Assembly (NCBI GenBank): GCA_019750295.1
Contig: JAIEOS010000075.1
Location: 1 to 41,894, forward strand
DNA from: Bdellovibrionales bacterium
GTDB lineage: Bacteria > Bdellovibrionota > Bdellovibrionia > Bdellovibrionales > JAGQZY01
Direction of reading: 5' to 3'
DNA: 41,894 nt
In this document: piece after piece, positions 1-8,854 of the stretch
How the letters are laid out: the number at the start of each line of letters is the position of its first letter
How positions within the stretch are numbered: the stretch's first letter is position 1
Position numbers and translations under genes: made by a program
Notes under the pieces: model-generated
What the model saw: the letters and a program-made list of their open reading frames with translations, nothing else
The model's database searches: none
What the model was told of the DNA's origin: nothing

Positions 1-196
1 TGGCGATCAAGATCTCACGGCCGAGTCCATGGACCCCAACGTGGATGACGAATCACTTGGCGTACGCTCTAAAGGTCTCGACGATGTCGAGAATGAGCCT
101 TTAGATTTTATGCGCGGAGAGGTCGATGTCAAAACGCAAATGGATCGCATGGCGCGAAAACTTCAAGCCGATGTCACCGGTCGCCGAGAAAACTAG
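1..196 (+). CDS. C-terminal end of an unknown protein (partial)
   Basis: The first bases are open in frame 2 and read about 64 residues to a TAG at 194-196. The piece is acidic and charged, with no membrane segment and no motif I recognise; it ends in QADVTGRREN. It is convergent with pepA, leaving 16 bases between the two stops. The upstream part of the gene lies outside the window, so start and function cannot be judged. The reading frame is the only one open across this stretch without a stop and its codon choice looks coding, but that is weak support. Confidence 0.55.
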   Translation, partial: GDQDLTAESMDPNVDDESLGVRSKGLDDVENEPLDFMRGEVDVKTQMDRMARKLQADVTGRREN

Positions 197-212
197 ACGA
201 GAAAACAAAACG

Positions 213-1709
213 TTAATTGATTTCGCAAAAGTGACAGAGGGTTTGGACCATTTGACCAGATCCTCCTTTTTCGGAAAACGCCCCGCTCGCCGAACTCGCC
301 CACGCATAAATATCGAGATGCGCCCAAGGCGTCCCATCAACAAAAGCCTCTAAAAATAAGGCGGCCGTTACTGCGCCTCCAAAACCATCGACAGCGTTAA
401 TGTAGTCAGCGACCTCAGATTTCAATTTACTTCTTTGACCAGGATCGAGCGGCATTCTCCAACAGTTGTCTCCCGAGGCCTGAGCCTTCATCAGGATCTG
501 CCCTGCAATCTTATCGTTATTGGCGAAGAGTCCGGGTAGACCATCACCCAGCCCCACCTTGATGGCCCCGGTGAGAGTGGCCACATCAATAATCCAATCC
601 GGCTTTGTTTCACTCGCCACCGTAAGCGTGTCGGCGAGAACTAATCGTCCTTCCGCATCTGTATTGTGAATCTCTACGGTCTTTCCGTTACGGGCCACGT
701 AGATATCTCCAGGGCGGAACGATGTCGAGCTCACCGAGTTTTCAGCGAGGGGCAAATAGAAATCGGCGTTGATTTTTTGCTTGGTGGCCATCATCCAGTA
801 AGCCACTCCTATAACAGACGCAGATCCGCCCATGTCTTTCTTCATGTCACGCATGCCCGAGGACGGTTTAATGTCGAGCCCACCGGAATCAAAAGTAATT
901 CCTTTTCCCACGAAAGCCACCACAGATTTCTTCGACGAATTTCCACGGTAACTCATCTTCACCAACATCGGAGGAACATTAGATCCATTGCCCACGGCCA
1001 GATGCAAATTCATGTTTTCTTTTTTGAGGCGATCCTTATTCCAAATGTCCACCTTCATCGAACTGCCGCGAAAAAGCTCTTGCACGGTCTGAGTGTACGT
1101 CGCGGGATTAAGAATATTTCCCGGAAGATTGACTAAGTGGCGGGCGATGTTGACGGATTTACCTAACGTCAATGCACCATCAAAAATCTTCTTTGCGGTT
1201 TTTAATTTTGGAGCATCGATCGTTAAAGATTTATTTTTTTGCGAAAGTTTGGGCCAACATTCTCTAAATCGATAGCGAGCAATTTCCATTCCCACAATCA
1301 AGCCTTTAAATTCCATCTCGTCGCTACCGATGTAAGTCAGTTCGATATTCTCAATGGACTGAGCTTCACGGAAAACCCCACCCATGGTATCTCTAGCCAT
1401 GGCGTAAGCGCTTATATCAAACTGCCCAGAGTGAGTGAGATGCTTTACCTGCTGGGCCGAAATCACCCACACCATACCGGTGGATGTTGCATATTTATCG
1501 ATGAGAGGTTGGGCGGGTGAGGTTGATCTCTGCACAAGGGGTGGAGTCACTTTTTTTGCGTCGTACTTTTCTTTGCAGCCAAAATAGAAAATCTCTGCCG
1601 TCGCTGATGGCGTTGCTTTGGAAGAGGACTTTACTGAACTCGCCGCAACCCCCCACTTCGTTTGATCGAGAAACGACTTTAGTGGCCCTTGCAACAACTC
1701 ATTTGACAT
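213..1709 (-). CDS. pepA: Leucyl aminopeptidase, M17 family
   Basis: Cytoplasmic dinuclear-metal exopeptidase that removes N-terminal residues from peptides, 498 aa, the usual length of the family. The C-terminal catalytic domain holds the complete M17 set: VGKGITFDSGG at 267-277 (metal ligands K269 and D274), catalytic K281, D292 in KKDMGG, and the signature NTDAEGR at 349-355 (D351, E353, catalytic R355). The N-terminal 180 residues are the poorly conserved regulatory domain. The gene diverges from a small secreted protein gene starting 27 bases away. Family and active site are read directly from the sequence; substrate range is inferred. Confidence 0.95.
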   Translation of the reverse strand: MSNELLQGPLKSFLDQTKWGVAASSVKSSSKATPSATAEIFYFGCKEKYDAKKVTPPLVQRSTSPAQPLIDKYATSTGMVWVISAQQVKHLTHSGQFDISAYAMARDTMGGVFREAQSIENIELTYIGSDEMEFKGLIVGMEIARYRFRECWPKLSQKNKSLTIDAPKLKTAKKIFDGALTLGKSVNIARHLVNLPGNILNPATYTQTVQELFRGSSMKVDIWNKDRLKKENMNLHLAVGNGSNVPPMLVKMSYRGNSSKKSVVAFVGKGITFDSGGLDIKPSSGMRDMKKDMGGSASVIGVAYWMMATKQKINADFYLPLAENSVSSTSFRPGDIYVARNGKTVEIHNTDAEGRLVLADTLTVASETKPDWIIDVATLTGAIKVGLGDGLPGLFANNDKIAGQILMKAQASGDNCWRMPLDPGQRSKLKSEVADYINAVDGFGGAVTAALFLEAFVDGTPWAHLDIYAWASSASGAFSEKGGSGQMVQTLCHFCEIN

Positions 1710-1736
1710 AAACCTTACCTCATATAGACTTGTGAT

Positions 1737-2258
1737 ATGCGCAAAATTTGCGGACTTATTTCATTACTCTTGCTCAGTCTTGTATCGTCGGCAAGTGTTT
1801 ACGCAGCCTCCGGCAAATCCAAATCTGACAGTCACTACTACTTTGGATTCGGACCTGGTTATTTTAGCAACATGAACACAAGAAGCCTGTCGGCCGATGT
1901 TGCCACTGGCGTGTTCTGGAGCTTAGATCCCGTTTTTGATCTCGCCGCCACCGTTAATTTTGGATTCTCTATGGAGCACAATGATGTGCGGTTTGTGTCC
2001 CCTCAGTTAAAGGGACGCTACATGTTTAGCGAACTTCCTTTCACCTGGTATGCCGGAGGCGGAATGGGCTTTGGCTACGGAGCCGCTCATGATGGAGATT
2101 CGGCAAAGGGCTTTTCGTTAAGCCTAGCCATCGGGTATCGCGCCTACCGACAAGCACGCATGCAGCTCAGTTTTGAATTTGAGCACCAAATGATCCTTAA
2201 GGAATCCGCCAGCGGAACTCCCCTTTTGACCTCGTTTAAGGTCGGCGTCCACTTCTAG
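1737..2258 (+). CDS. Small outer-membrane beta-barrel protein
   Basis: 173 aa. Residues 1-23 form a clear signal peptide (hydrophobic LISLLLLSLVSSASV followed by YAASG). The mature part is rich in aromatic and glycine residues in alternating amphipathic strands and the protein ends in phenylalanine (VGVHF), the usual C-terminal signature for assembly into the outer membrane. It resembles the OmpA-like or OmpW-like eight-stranded barrel class, but I cannot assign a named family. Transcribed away from pepA. Confidence 0.7.
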   Translation: MRKICGLISLLLLSLVSSASVYAASGKSKSDSHYYFGFGPGYFSNMNTRSLSADVATGVFWSLDPVFDLAATVNFGFSMEHNDVRFVSPQLKGRYMFSELPFTWYAGGGMGFGYGAAHDGDSAKGFSLSLAIGYRAYRQARMQLSFEFEHQMILKESASGTPLLTSFKVGVHF

Positions 2259-2379
2259 GCCGAAGATAGATCCTTTAAATGCATTCTAAAGCCGCAGAGA
2301 TACGCAGATCAGGTATAATTTTTAGGGTCACCTCGAACTCGTGGTAAGCCGTCGATCTTGTTGCTAAATTGGTCCCTTC

Positions 2380-3318
2380 ATGGGTCAAATGAGGGTGTAT
2401 ATTTTAATTTTGGCGATGCTTATGGCGTCGACTTCGCAGGCGGGGCTTCTAGAGCGGATGGGTTGGCGCTCGCGAAGTTGTGTAGATATTTTTAAAGCTC
2501 AACCACGCTCCACCGCCGTTGTGGCCCCAAAAACAATTCCAGAAAATTCGACCACCTCTATGAATCGCCGTGGTTTTCTTCGCGGTCTCGGTTGCACCGC
2601 CGCGATCGCCACTACGCTGGGTCCATCGGCCTTAAATCTAAATAGCGCCCCTTTGGTGACTAAATCCACGGAACAAATTGCAACTATTTTTTCTCGACGG
2701 GTTAAACTTCTTCACTCCAATGTTTTTGCCGGCCCCGGGCGAATTCTCGAAAGTATTTTCCCGGGATTTGATAAAGCCGACGTACAAACTCAGGCCGAGA
2801 TCATTAACGAGTTTGCCACGGCGTGGATTCGTCACGAGGCGGCCGGTGTTTCTGGAGGATCCGCAGCCCACTCCTTAGTGCAAACTCTCGGTGGTTCGCC
2901 TCTCACAAGAAATATGTCGGGCCTGATGCGAACATCTCTTCAAAACCTCACCCCCTTGCAACAAACAGTTGTGCAGCAGCACCACGTCGCAAGAGCTTCT
3001 CTGCCGCTGGACGAATCGAACTCGAGGCTCGTTCAGACCATTCGTAAACGAGGCCAAGATATGCTGGATCGCTTTCTCGAAAAATTTAAAAAGCCGGTGG
3101 AAACTGTAACGGACGAACTGACCGACAAGATCACCACGCCATTAGAAGACGTCGCTCGCACTCCTGTCGTCGAGGAGCAAGATCCCGCCACTCTTCCCCC
3201 GCGACCGCTCACTCCCCAGGAAGTCGCCATCAACGAAGCTTTAAGGGAAAAAAGCATTATCGACACCGAGGAAGCCGTTAGAATCGTATGCAGTCTGTGT
3301 CCCGAGGACGAACGCTAG
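2380..3318 (+). CDS. Exported protein with an internal twin-arginine-like segment
   Basis: 312 aa, function unknown. The N-terminus (residues 5-22) is a Sec-type signal peptide ending in SQAG. A second export-like segment lies at residues 61-85: MNRRGFLRGLG followed by a hydrophobic stretch, which looks like a twin-arginine signal. An ATG at 2560 would start translation exactly there, but I see no ribosome binding site before it; the start at 2380 (or ATG 2389) also lacks a strong one. The remainder is alpha-helical and the last 80 residues are proline- and acid-rich. It ends 32 bases before the convergent glycosyltransferase. Confidence 0.6.
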   Translation: MGQMRVYILILAMLMASTSQAGLLERMGWRSRSCVDIFKAQPRSTAVVAPKTIPENSTTSMNRRGFLRGLGCTAAIATTLGPSALNLNSAPLVTKSTEQIATIFSRRVKLLHSNVFAGPGRILESIFPGFDKADVQTQAEIINEFATAWIRHEAAGVSGGSAAHSLVQTLGGSPLTRNMSGLMRTSLQNLTPLQQTVVQQHHVARASLPLDESNSRLVQTIRKRGQDMLDRFLEKFKKPVETVTDELTDKITTPLEDVARTPVVEEQDPATLPPRPLTPQEVAINEALREKSIIDTEEAVRIVCSLCPEDER

Positions 3319-3350
3319 ATCGAACTTTCGCTCAGACTAATCACTCTTTT

Positions 3351-4118
3351 TTACTTTTGATTTTTTCGCATTTCCCACAATTTAAAATAGCGGGTCATCC
3401 AGCCGAGGGCATCGAACAAGGACGCAAAGAAGCCCGGGATTCCATCTCGAAAACCACCTTTAAGAAAATAACGGCGGAAAAATCGATTGGCCGGCTTTAA
3501 GATAAAATACTTAATGTTATTCTTCCAGTTCACTTGAACATCGGCATTTAACAAATACTTCGCCTCAAAGGTGCAGTAAAAGTCAAATTTTCGAATGAAC
3601 ATGGAGATATCATCATATGGATAATGCTCCATGGCCGCATCGAGAGAGCCGATAGGGCCGTTCACGTGGAGACGCTCATGCACATGGCGATTATGAAATA
3701 TTCCGTAACCCTTTTTAAAAATTCGAATTTGATGATCCGGGTATTGCCCCCCGTGCTTGAGCCAACAGCCAAAAAAGTAATTTCGACGAGGCAATTTAAA
3801 ACCTCGCACCTCGGGATCCGCCGCGATTTTTTTGCGAAGCTCATCGACGATCTCCTGAGGGAATCTCTCGTCGGGATCGACGTAGAAAATCCAATCTCCA
3901 GTGACTTTTTCAAAGGCGATGGTGCGATTGATATTCGCATTCATGTTGTTGGGCTCGGAATGAACTTGGCAGCCGATGGACTTCGCAAACTCGAGTGAGC
4001 CATCCTTACTTTCGGCATCGAGATAAAAAACCTCGTCGGCAATTTGCTGGAGTTGGGGCAGAAGCTCTTTCAGGTGGGTGATTTCATTATGGCCAATACA
4101 AACAAATGACAACTTCAT
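3351..4118 (-). CDS. Family 2 glycosyltransferase (WaaE/KdtX-like)
   Basis: 255 aa, GT-A fold inverting glycosyltransferase, probably acting at the inner face of the cytoplasmic membrane in lipopolysaccharide core or other surface glycan synthesis. The nucleotide-sugar site is visible: FVCIGHNE at the start, YLDAESKDGS around D34, and a DxD-type metal motif YVDPDER with D81 and D83. The basic C-terminal third is typical of the WaaE-like branch. It lies 9 bases after tyrS on the same strand, so it is probably the last gene of an infA-tyrS operon. The acceptor sugar cannot be read from sequence. Confidence 0.85.
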   Translation of the reverse strand: MKLSFVCIGHNEITHLKELLPQLQQIADEVFYLDAESKDGSLEFAKSIGCQVHSEPNNMNANINRTIAFEKVTGDWIFYVDPDERFPQEIVDELRKKIAADPEVRGFKLPRRNYFFGCWLKHGGQYPDHQIRIFKKGYGIFHNRHVHERLHVNGPIGSLDAAMEHYPYDDISMFIRKFDFYCTFEAKYLLNADVQVNWKNNIKYFILKPANRFFRRYFLKGGFRDGIPGFFASLFDALGWMTRYFKLWEMRKNQK

Positions 4119-4127
4119 GGACCAACC

Positions 4128-5420
4128 TTATACGAATAGAACTACACAGTAGGACTTTTTCCCTTTTCTTAGGACAACAATAGACTGATAGAGCAACGTC
4201 TCTGGCTTAATCACCATGTCCTCTTTTTCGACACGGACGCTGTTCACGTACACACCGCCCCCTTGAACATCCTTGCGGGCGTTGCCCTTAGACGTTGCCA
4301 GTTTAGACTCCACCAAAAGATCGACGATATTGATGTGACCAATCTGCGCCTTAGGTACTTTGACGGAAGGAGCTTCGCTAAATACTTCAAGCAGCATACT
4401 CTTGTCTAATTCTCTCAGCTCGCCTGAGAACAACGCTTGCGTCGCTTTTTCCACTTTCGCCAGCTCGTCCTCACCGTGAACAAGAAGTGTTAATTCCCGA
4501 GCGAGTTCTGTTTGGGCCAATCGCTTTTCCGGCGTTTCTCGTGTGGCTTTGTCCAGCGCCGCGATCTCCTCTAAAGACTTAAAGCTAAAGTAATTGATGA
4601 ACTTCATCACATCAGAGTCCTGAATGCGAACGAAGAACTGATAAAATTGGTAAGGTGACGTCTTACGAGCATCAAGCCAGATATTGCCTGTTTCTGTTTT
4701 ACCAAATTTAGTGCCATCGGATTTCGTGACCAGAGGCATCGTTAATCCTACGGCTTCTTCCTTTGAAGCTTGATTATTCGCAACACGCATTCTTCGAATA
4801 AACTCAACTCCGGCAGTGATATTACCCCACTGGTCCGAGCCCCCCAACTGCAACTGGCAGTTGTAGTTTTTATTGAGCACGTAGAAGTCATAGGACTGAA
4901 GGAGCATGTAAGCAAATTCCGTAAAAGAAATCCCCTGCTCGCGATCTTCGATGCGGGACTTGATAGACTCTTTGGCCAACATGTAATTGACCGTAAAGTG
5001 CTTACCCACATCTCGAAGGAAATCGATAAAACTAAACTTCTCCATCCATGTGGAGTTATTGACCATCATCGCGCCCTGGGGGCCCTTAAGATCAATGAAC
5101 TTTTCGATCACCTGACGGATTCCAAAAATATTTTTTTCGATGGTGTCACGATTGAGAAGCACGCGCTCCGCACTTTTAAAACTTGGATCTCCGATCATGC
5201 CTGTCGCTCCCCCAAGGAGAACGATGGGTTTATGACCCGCCATTTGAAAACGGCGCATCGTGATTAAAGGCATCAACGAGCCTATGTGGAGAGAGTCTGC
5301 AGAAGGATCAAAACCACAATAGAATGTTCGCGAGGTATTGAGCCATGACGACATGTTTTCAAGAGTTTCTTGATAAATCAGTCCGCGCTGTTTGAGTTCT
5401 TCGTGGAGCGAATGCTGCAA
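4128..5420 (-). CDS. tyrS: Tyrosyl-tRNA synthetase
   Basis: 430 aa class I aminoacyl-tRNA synthetase that charges tRNA-Tyr. The ATP-binding HIGH motif appears as HIGS at 45-48, preceded by the tyrosine pocket YCGFDPSADSL; the second signature KFGKT is at 238-242 (bacterial TyrRS KFGKT form). QLGGSDQWGN near 191-200 is the conserved tyrosine-binding helix. The C-terminal 70 residues form an S4 RNA-binding domain with KGNARKDVQGGGVYVN. It starts 3 bases after the infA stop, so the two are translationally close. Confidence 0.97.
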   Translation of the reverse strand: MQHSLHEELKQRGLIYQETLENMSSWLNTSRTFYCGFDPSADSLHIGSLMPLITMRRFQMAGHKPIVLLGGATGMIGDPSFKSAERVLLNRDTIEKNIFGIRQVIEKFIDLKGPQGAMMVNNSTWMEKFSFIDFLRDVGKHFTVNYMLAKESIKSRIEDREQGISFTEFAYMLLQSYDFYVLNKNYNCQLQLGGSDQWGNITAGVEFIRRMRVANNQASKEEAVGLTMPLVTKSDGTKFGKTETGNIWLDARKTSPYQFYQFFVRIQDSDVMKFINYFSFKSLEEIAALDKATRETPEKRLAQTELARELTLLVHGEDELAKVEKATQALFSGELRELDKSMLLEVFSEAPSVKVPKAQIGHINIVDLLVESKLATSKGNARKDVQGGGVYVNSVRVEKEDMVIKPETLLYQSIVVLRKGKKSYCVVLFV

Positions 5421-5423
5421 GAG

Positions 5424-5645
5424 CTAGCCCTTATGCCTGAAGGTAATGAGACCATGCGTAGGATCGTAGGGAGAGACTCCGACGGTGACTCTATCACCGA
5501 CGATCACGCGAATTTTGAAACGTTTCATTTTACCGCAAAGACGTGCATTCACTTCCACACCGTTATCGAGCATCACTCTGTAGTTTCCGCCACCAGTAAC
5601 GTCGGAAATCTTGCCATCCAGCTGTATTAAATCATCTTTTGCCAT
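5424..5645 (-). CDS. infA: Translation initiation factor IF-1
   Basis: 73 aa OB-fold protein that binds the ribosomal A site during initiation. I chose the ATG at 5645 because it gives the canonical MAKDDLIQLDG N-terminus; an ATG 24 bases upstream (5669) would add MPISYILS, which the family lacks, although a purine-rich AAGAGAAG lies before that upstream codon. Conserved RVMLDNGVEVNARLCGKMK and VGDRVTVGVSPYD are present. It heads the infA-tyrS-glycosyltransferase cluster. Confidence 0.93.
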   Translation of the reverse strand: MAKDDLIQLDGKISDVTGGGNYRVMLDNGVEVNARLCGKMKRFKIRVIVGDRVTVGVSPYDPTHGLITFRHKG

Positions 5646-5707
5646 GGAGAGAATGTAGCTGATCGGCATTGATAACGCAATACTTCTCTTAGCTCAGTAT
5701 GAAGGCA

Positions 5708-5736
5708 TAAAAAAAGGGAAACCGAAGTTTCCCTTT
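5708..5736 (-). terminator. Rho-independent terminator of the protease gene
   Basis: A 10-bp stem AAAGGGAAAC/GTTTCCCTTT (5713-5722 with 5727-5736) encloses the loop CGAA. On the minus strand the stem is followed by a run of T. It lies 27 bases past the protease stop codon. Confidence 0.85.
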
Positions 5737-5763
5737 CTTAAGAACTTGTAAAAAATCCTCGGA

Positions 5764-7119
5764 TTAGAACGCGTGGATCTTTTGTGCTGCAGTGTTCAAG
5801 TTCAAGATACCGCCAGATACGGTTTTGCCCTTGAGAGCTTCCATTGGAGTTACAGTTTCCAACATGATCTCTTTAAGAATCAAAGCCGCAACTGCTGGAT
5901 CTTTATAGTACCCGTCGTTGAAAGCTTGTGAAGCCGCGCTGTGGAGGTACGCTACTGCGCCCGCAACATGCGGAGTCGCCATAGATGTGCCCGTCAAGCT
6001 AGAGAAACCATTCTTAGGAGTGGTCGAGAAGATGTTCGTTCCAGGAGCCGCAAGATCAATCGTGGTTGCACCGTAACCTGCACCGCTGTTCTTTTTGCCA
6101 TCTTTTTGCGTGTTCGTGACTGAGATCAAAAATTCGCTATCACAGCCTGTAGGAACATCTCCGGATTTATCAACATCAAGATTGATGTTCGCCGTCGCAG
6201 CTGCAGAGAGAATGCCGACTTTACCCATCTCGTTGTAAATATCGTTCCAAGCGGAATATTGAGAGCTTGAGCAATCGCCGTAGTCGACACCAAAGCTAGA
6301 GTTGGTGGAAACAACATTGGCTCCGGCCATTCCCGCCGTCTCTAGCCACAATTTCTTTTGCTTAAGAACATAACCGTAAGACTTGAGAACCGTTTTAGTG
6401 TCTCCAGAAGCGCCATCGACAGTCATGATTTTAACATTCCAGTTGATTCCAACACCGTGTACGGAGTTGTTTCCCTTCATGCCGATCGTTCCTGCAACAT
6501 GAGTTCCGTGCATATCAGGAGAAATCTCACCGTTGTTAGCGAAGATATCCCAACCGTGAATATCATCCACGTAACCGTTGTTATCATCATCGATTTTGTT
6601 TCCAGGAATTTCGCCTTTGTTGACCCACATATTTTCGCGAAGGTCTTCGTGCTTAATATCTACGCCACCATCAACAACGGCGACAACGATATCATTTTGA
6701 CGGAAATCAAGACCACCCACTCCGTAGTTCACCCATGCTGTCGTCGCATCGATACCAAAGTTGTTAGCATCTTTGATGAGGTCCCACTGTTGGCTGAACT
6801 TTTTGTCATTCGGAGTCGCCTTAGAAGGGTCTGCCGTACGACGAACCACTTTGTGGTTTTCTTGCGCGTAAATCACACCAGACATGTTGCGAACGCTGGC
6901 CGCCGCAGCACGAGTGCCCGAACGAGCCGCAGTGTCTGAAAGCGTTAATGCATAGATCCCGAGCTCAGGAATAACCGGCTCAAGTTCTGTGCTTCCTTGA
7001 AAGTTAAATCCAGCGACACGTGTCGGTTGTAATTTAACGATGATTTGTTTTGATTCTGCCCCCGCAGAGAATCCCAATAAAGAAACGATAGCGAAACCGA
7101 AAAGATTTCTCAATTTCAT
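5764..7119 (-). CDS. Secreted subtilisin-like serine protease (S8 family)
   Basis: 451 aa. A signal peptide spans about residues 1-21 (LFGFAIVSLLGFSAGAES), followed by a propeptide/inhibitor-like region to about 100. The catalytic triad is complete: D150 in VAVVDGGVD, H204 in DMHGTHVAG and S379 in LTGTSMATPHVAGA. SAAATANIN around 305-313 takes the place of the usual oxyanion asparagine stretch. There is no large C-terminal extension, so it is probably released to periplasm or medium. A strong AAGGGGGGAG ribosome binding site precedes the ATG. Secreted S8 proteases are common in predatory bacteria, which is context and not evidence of a predation role. Confidence 0.95.
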   Translation of the reverse strand: MKLRNLFGFAIVSLLGFSAGAESKQIIVKLQPTRVAGFNFQGSTELEPVIPELGIYALTLSDTAARSGTRAAAASVRNMSGVIYAQENHKVVRRTADPSKATPNDKKFSQQWDLIKDANNFGIDATTAWVNYGVGGLDFRQNDIVVAVVDGGVDIKHEDLRENMWVNKGEIPGNKIDDDNNGYVDDIHGWDIFANNGEISPDMHGTHVAGTIGMKGNNSVHGVGINWNVKIMTVDGASGDTKTVLKSYGYVLKQKKLWLETAGMAGANVVSTNSSFGVDYGDCSSSQYSAWNDIYNEMGKVGILSAAATANINLDVDKSGDVPTGCDSEFLISVTNTQKDGKKNSGAGYGATTIDLAAPGTNIFSTTPKNGFSSLTGTSMATPHVAGAVAYLHSAASQAFNDGYYKDPAVAALILKEIMLETVTPMEALKGKTVSGGILNLNTAAQKIHAF

Positions 7120-7203
7120 ACTCCCCCCTTCCAGTGGTATGTAAGTAATGCCTTCCTAGGCGTGTAAATTATTTAGACATAGGTCTAGGGAGTAAGACAA
7201 GAA

Positions 7204-8661
7204 TTATTTGATGACTTCCCAAAGCGTTTCGTTCGCCGCGTCACGCACTTCAATCCCCATGGCCGTCAATTCGGCTCGGATTTGATCCGAGAGTTGAAAG
7301 TTTTTATCCTTGCGCGCCTGGGTGCGTCTTTCGACTAACTCCTCGATTTTCTTCACATCGAGATTTTTTTGGCGAATCAACATTTTGTCGATCTGTTTTA
7401 AAAAGTCCGTGGGATTTTCTTGAAAGAGAGCCATGGTTTTTCCATAACTTTTCACAAATTCTAAAAACAAAGTGGATACCGTTTTGAGCTCGGCGGTGAT
7501 TTTTGCTCCCACTTTAAACTTACTATTATAAAGACGAACGATTTCAAAAACCTCCGCAAAGGCTTTTGAAGTATTGAAGTCATCATTGAGTGATTCTTTA
7601 ATACGCAACTGAGCCTCGTCGATGGCTTTTTTAAATTCAGGAACTCCAGGGAGGTTCAATTGAGGTTCCACTTTATAGGTCTCTGCAGTTCTTAGGGCGG
7701 TATAAACGCGAGTCAGTCCCGAAATCGCATTGGAGATCGTCTGTTCTGAAAACTCGGCCTCCGAGCGATAATGCACGCTCATCACCAAATATTTAAAAAT
7801 TTCGCCATTGTACTCTTCGAGAAAACTGCGCATGGTGCGGATATTCCCCAAAGACTTCGACATTTTTGCACCACTAAAGGTGAACATATTATTATGAAGC
7901 CAATACTGAGCATATTGTTTTCCGCTCGCCCCTTCGCCCTGGGCGATTTCGTTTTCGTGATGCGGAAAAATCAAATCCATTCCTCCGCCGTGAATATCAA
8001 TCTGCTCCCCTAAAATATCTTTGATCATGCAGGAGCATTCGATGTGCCAGCCCGGGCGCCCTTCGCCCCACGGGGACGGCCAGCTCTGCTCACCGGGCTT
8101 CGCGGGCTTCCAAAGAGTAAAATCCATTGGGTTCTTCTTTTTGGGATCCACCTCCACTCGCGCGCCGCTCAACATATCATCGACGTTGCGATTACTCAGC
8201 TTTCCATACTCCGAAAAACTGGAGATGGAATAAAACACTTCGCCGTCGACGACGTAGGCTTTGTGGTTGTCGATGATTTTCTCAATGAGACGAATGATGC
8301 TATCAATATGCTGAGTGACTCGAGGATTATGCTCGTGCGGCTTTAAGTGGAGAGCCGCGAAATCTTTTTTAAATTCTTCGATATACTTTTCCGCAACGGC
8401 CGAGGCGGTGGTTTTTTCGGCGACCGCACGATTGATGATTTTATCGTCGACGTCGGTAAAATTATAAACAAAAGTGACCGTGTAGCCTAAAGACTCCAGC
8501 CAGTTTCTGACGAAATTATAAAAAACAGCCCCGCGAAAATTTCCGACGTGCAAAAAATCGTAGACCGTCGGCCCACAGCAATACATCTTCACCGTGTTGG
8601 GCTCTAAAGTTTTGAAATCCTCTTTGGTTCGAGACAACGTATTGTAAACTTTTAAACTCAC
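7204..8661 (-). CDS. cysS: Cysteinyl-tRNA synthetase
   Basis: 485 aa class I synthetase for tRNA-Cys. I start it at GTG 8661 because GAGGAG stands 7 bases before it; a TTG five codons upstream overlaps that ribosome binding site. The zinc and cysteine site MYCCGPTVYDFLHVGN carries the HIGH-type motif at 38-41; FPHHENEIAQ lies near 232-241 and KMSKS at 266-270. The C-terminal helical anticodon-binding part and the end DAANETLWEVIK are typical. Its cognate tRNA-Cys gene is about 9 kb further on, at 17456. Confidence 0.96.
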   Translation of the reverse strand: MSLKVYNTLSRTKEDFKTLEPNTVKMYCCGPTVYDFLHVGNFRGAVFYNFVRNWLESLGYTVTFVYNFTDVDDKIINRAVAEKTTASAVAEKYIEEFKKDFAALHLKPHEHNPRVTQHIDSIIRLIEKIIDNHKAYVVDGEVFYSISSFSEYGKLSNRNVDDMLSGARVEVDPKKKNPMDFTLWKPAKPGEQSWPSPWGEGRPGWHIECSCMIKDILGEQIDIHGGGMDLIFPHHENEIAQGEGASGKQYAQYWLHNNMFTFSGAKMSKSLGNIRTMRSFLEEYNGEIFKYLVMSVHYRSEAEFSEQTISNAISGLTRVYTALRTAETYKVEPQLNLPGVPEFKKAIDEAQLRIKESLNDDFNTSKAFAEVFEIVRLYNSKFKVGAKITAELKTVSTLFLEFVKSYGKTMALFQENPTDFLKQIDKMLIRQKNLDVKKIEELVERRTQARKDKNFQLSDQIRAELTAMGIEVRDAANETLWEVIK

Positions 8662-8731
8662 CCAACTTCTCCTCAAAATTCTTTTATGGAATCAGAAAAT
8701 ACTAGGTCGCAAACACCGCAAAAACAAGCCC

Positions 8732-8777
8732 GAAGGTACCCCAGAAGGTACCCCAGAAGGTACCCCAGAAGGTACCC
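8732..8777. repeat. Tandem 12-bp repeat array
   Basis: Three perfect copies of GAAGGTACCCCA (8732-8743, 8744-8755, 8756-8767) and a partial fourth (8768-8777). Each copy holds a GGTACC palindrome. The last copy runs into the long inverted repeat that follows. Confidence 0.95.
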
Positions 8778-8849
8778 GGTACCATTTGCGGATGCGATGT
8801 GTAAAAAACGTTTTATACATCGCATCCGCAAATGGTACCGGGTACCTTC
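8768..8849. repeat. 39-bp inverted repeat with 4-base loop
   Basis: Left arm 8768-8806 and right arm 8811-8849 are reverse complements with a single mismatch, separated by AACG. The outer ends read GAAGGTACCCGGTACC and GGTACCGGGTACCTTC. It sits between the divergent cysS and SelO-family genes and ends 5 bases before the SelO start codon. There is no T-run, so it is not a simple terminator; it could be a REP/BIME-like mobile hairpin or a cruciform-forming site. Confidence 0.95.
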
Positions 8850-8854
8850 CACCG

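Noticed and set aside
666-1520. Several open frames on the plus strand opposite pepA
   Set aside because: They lie antisense to a gene with a complete catalytic site and have no family marks of their own.
6358-6939. Plus-strand open frame of 193 codons opposite the subtilisin-like protease
   Set aside because: Antisense shadow of a well-supported gene; no recognisable motif and no ribosome binding site.
8732-8777. CRISPR array
   Set aside because: The 12-bp repeats are directly adjacent without spacers and no cas genes are near.
8786-8854. Extended N-terminus of the SelO-family gene
   Set aside because: It would translate the inverted repeat; family similarity begins just after ATG 8855.
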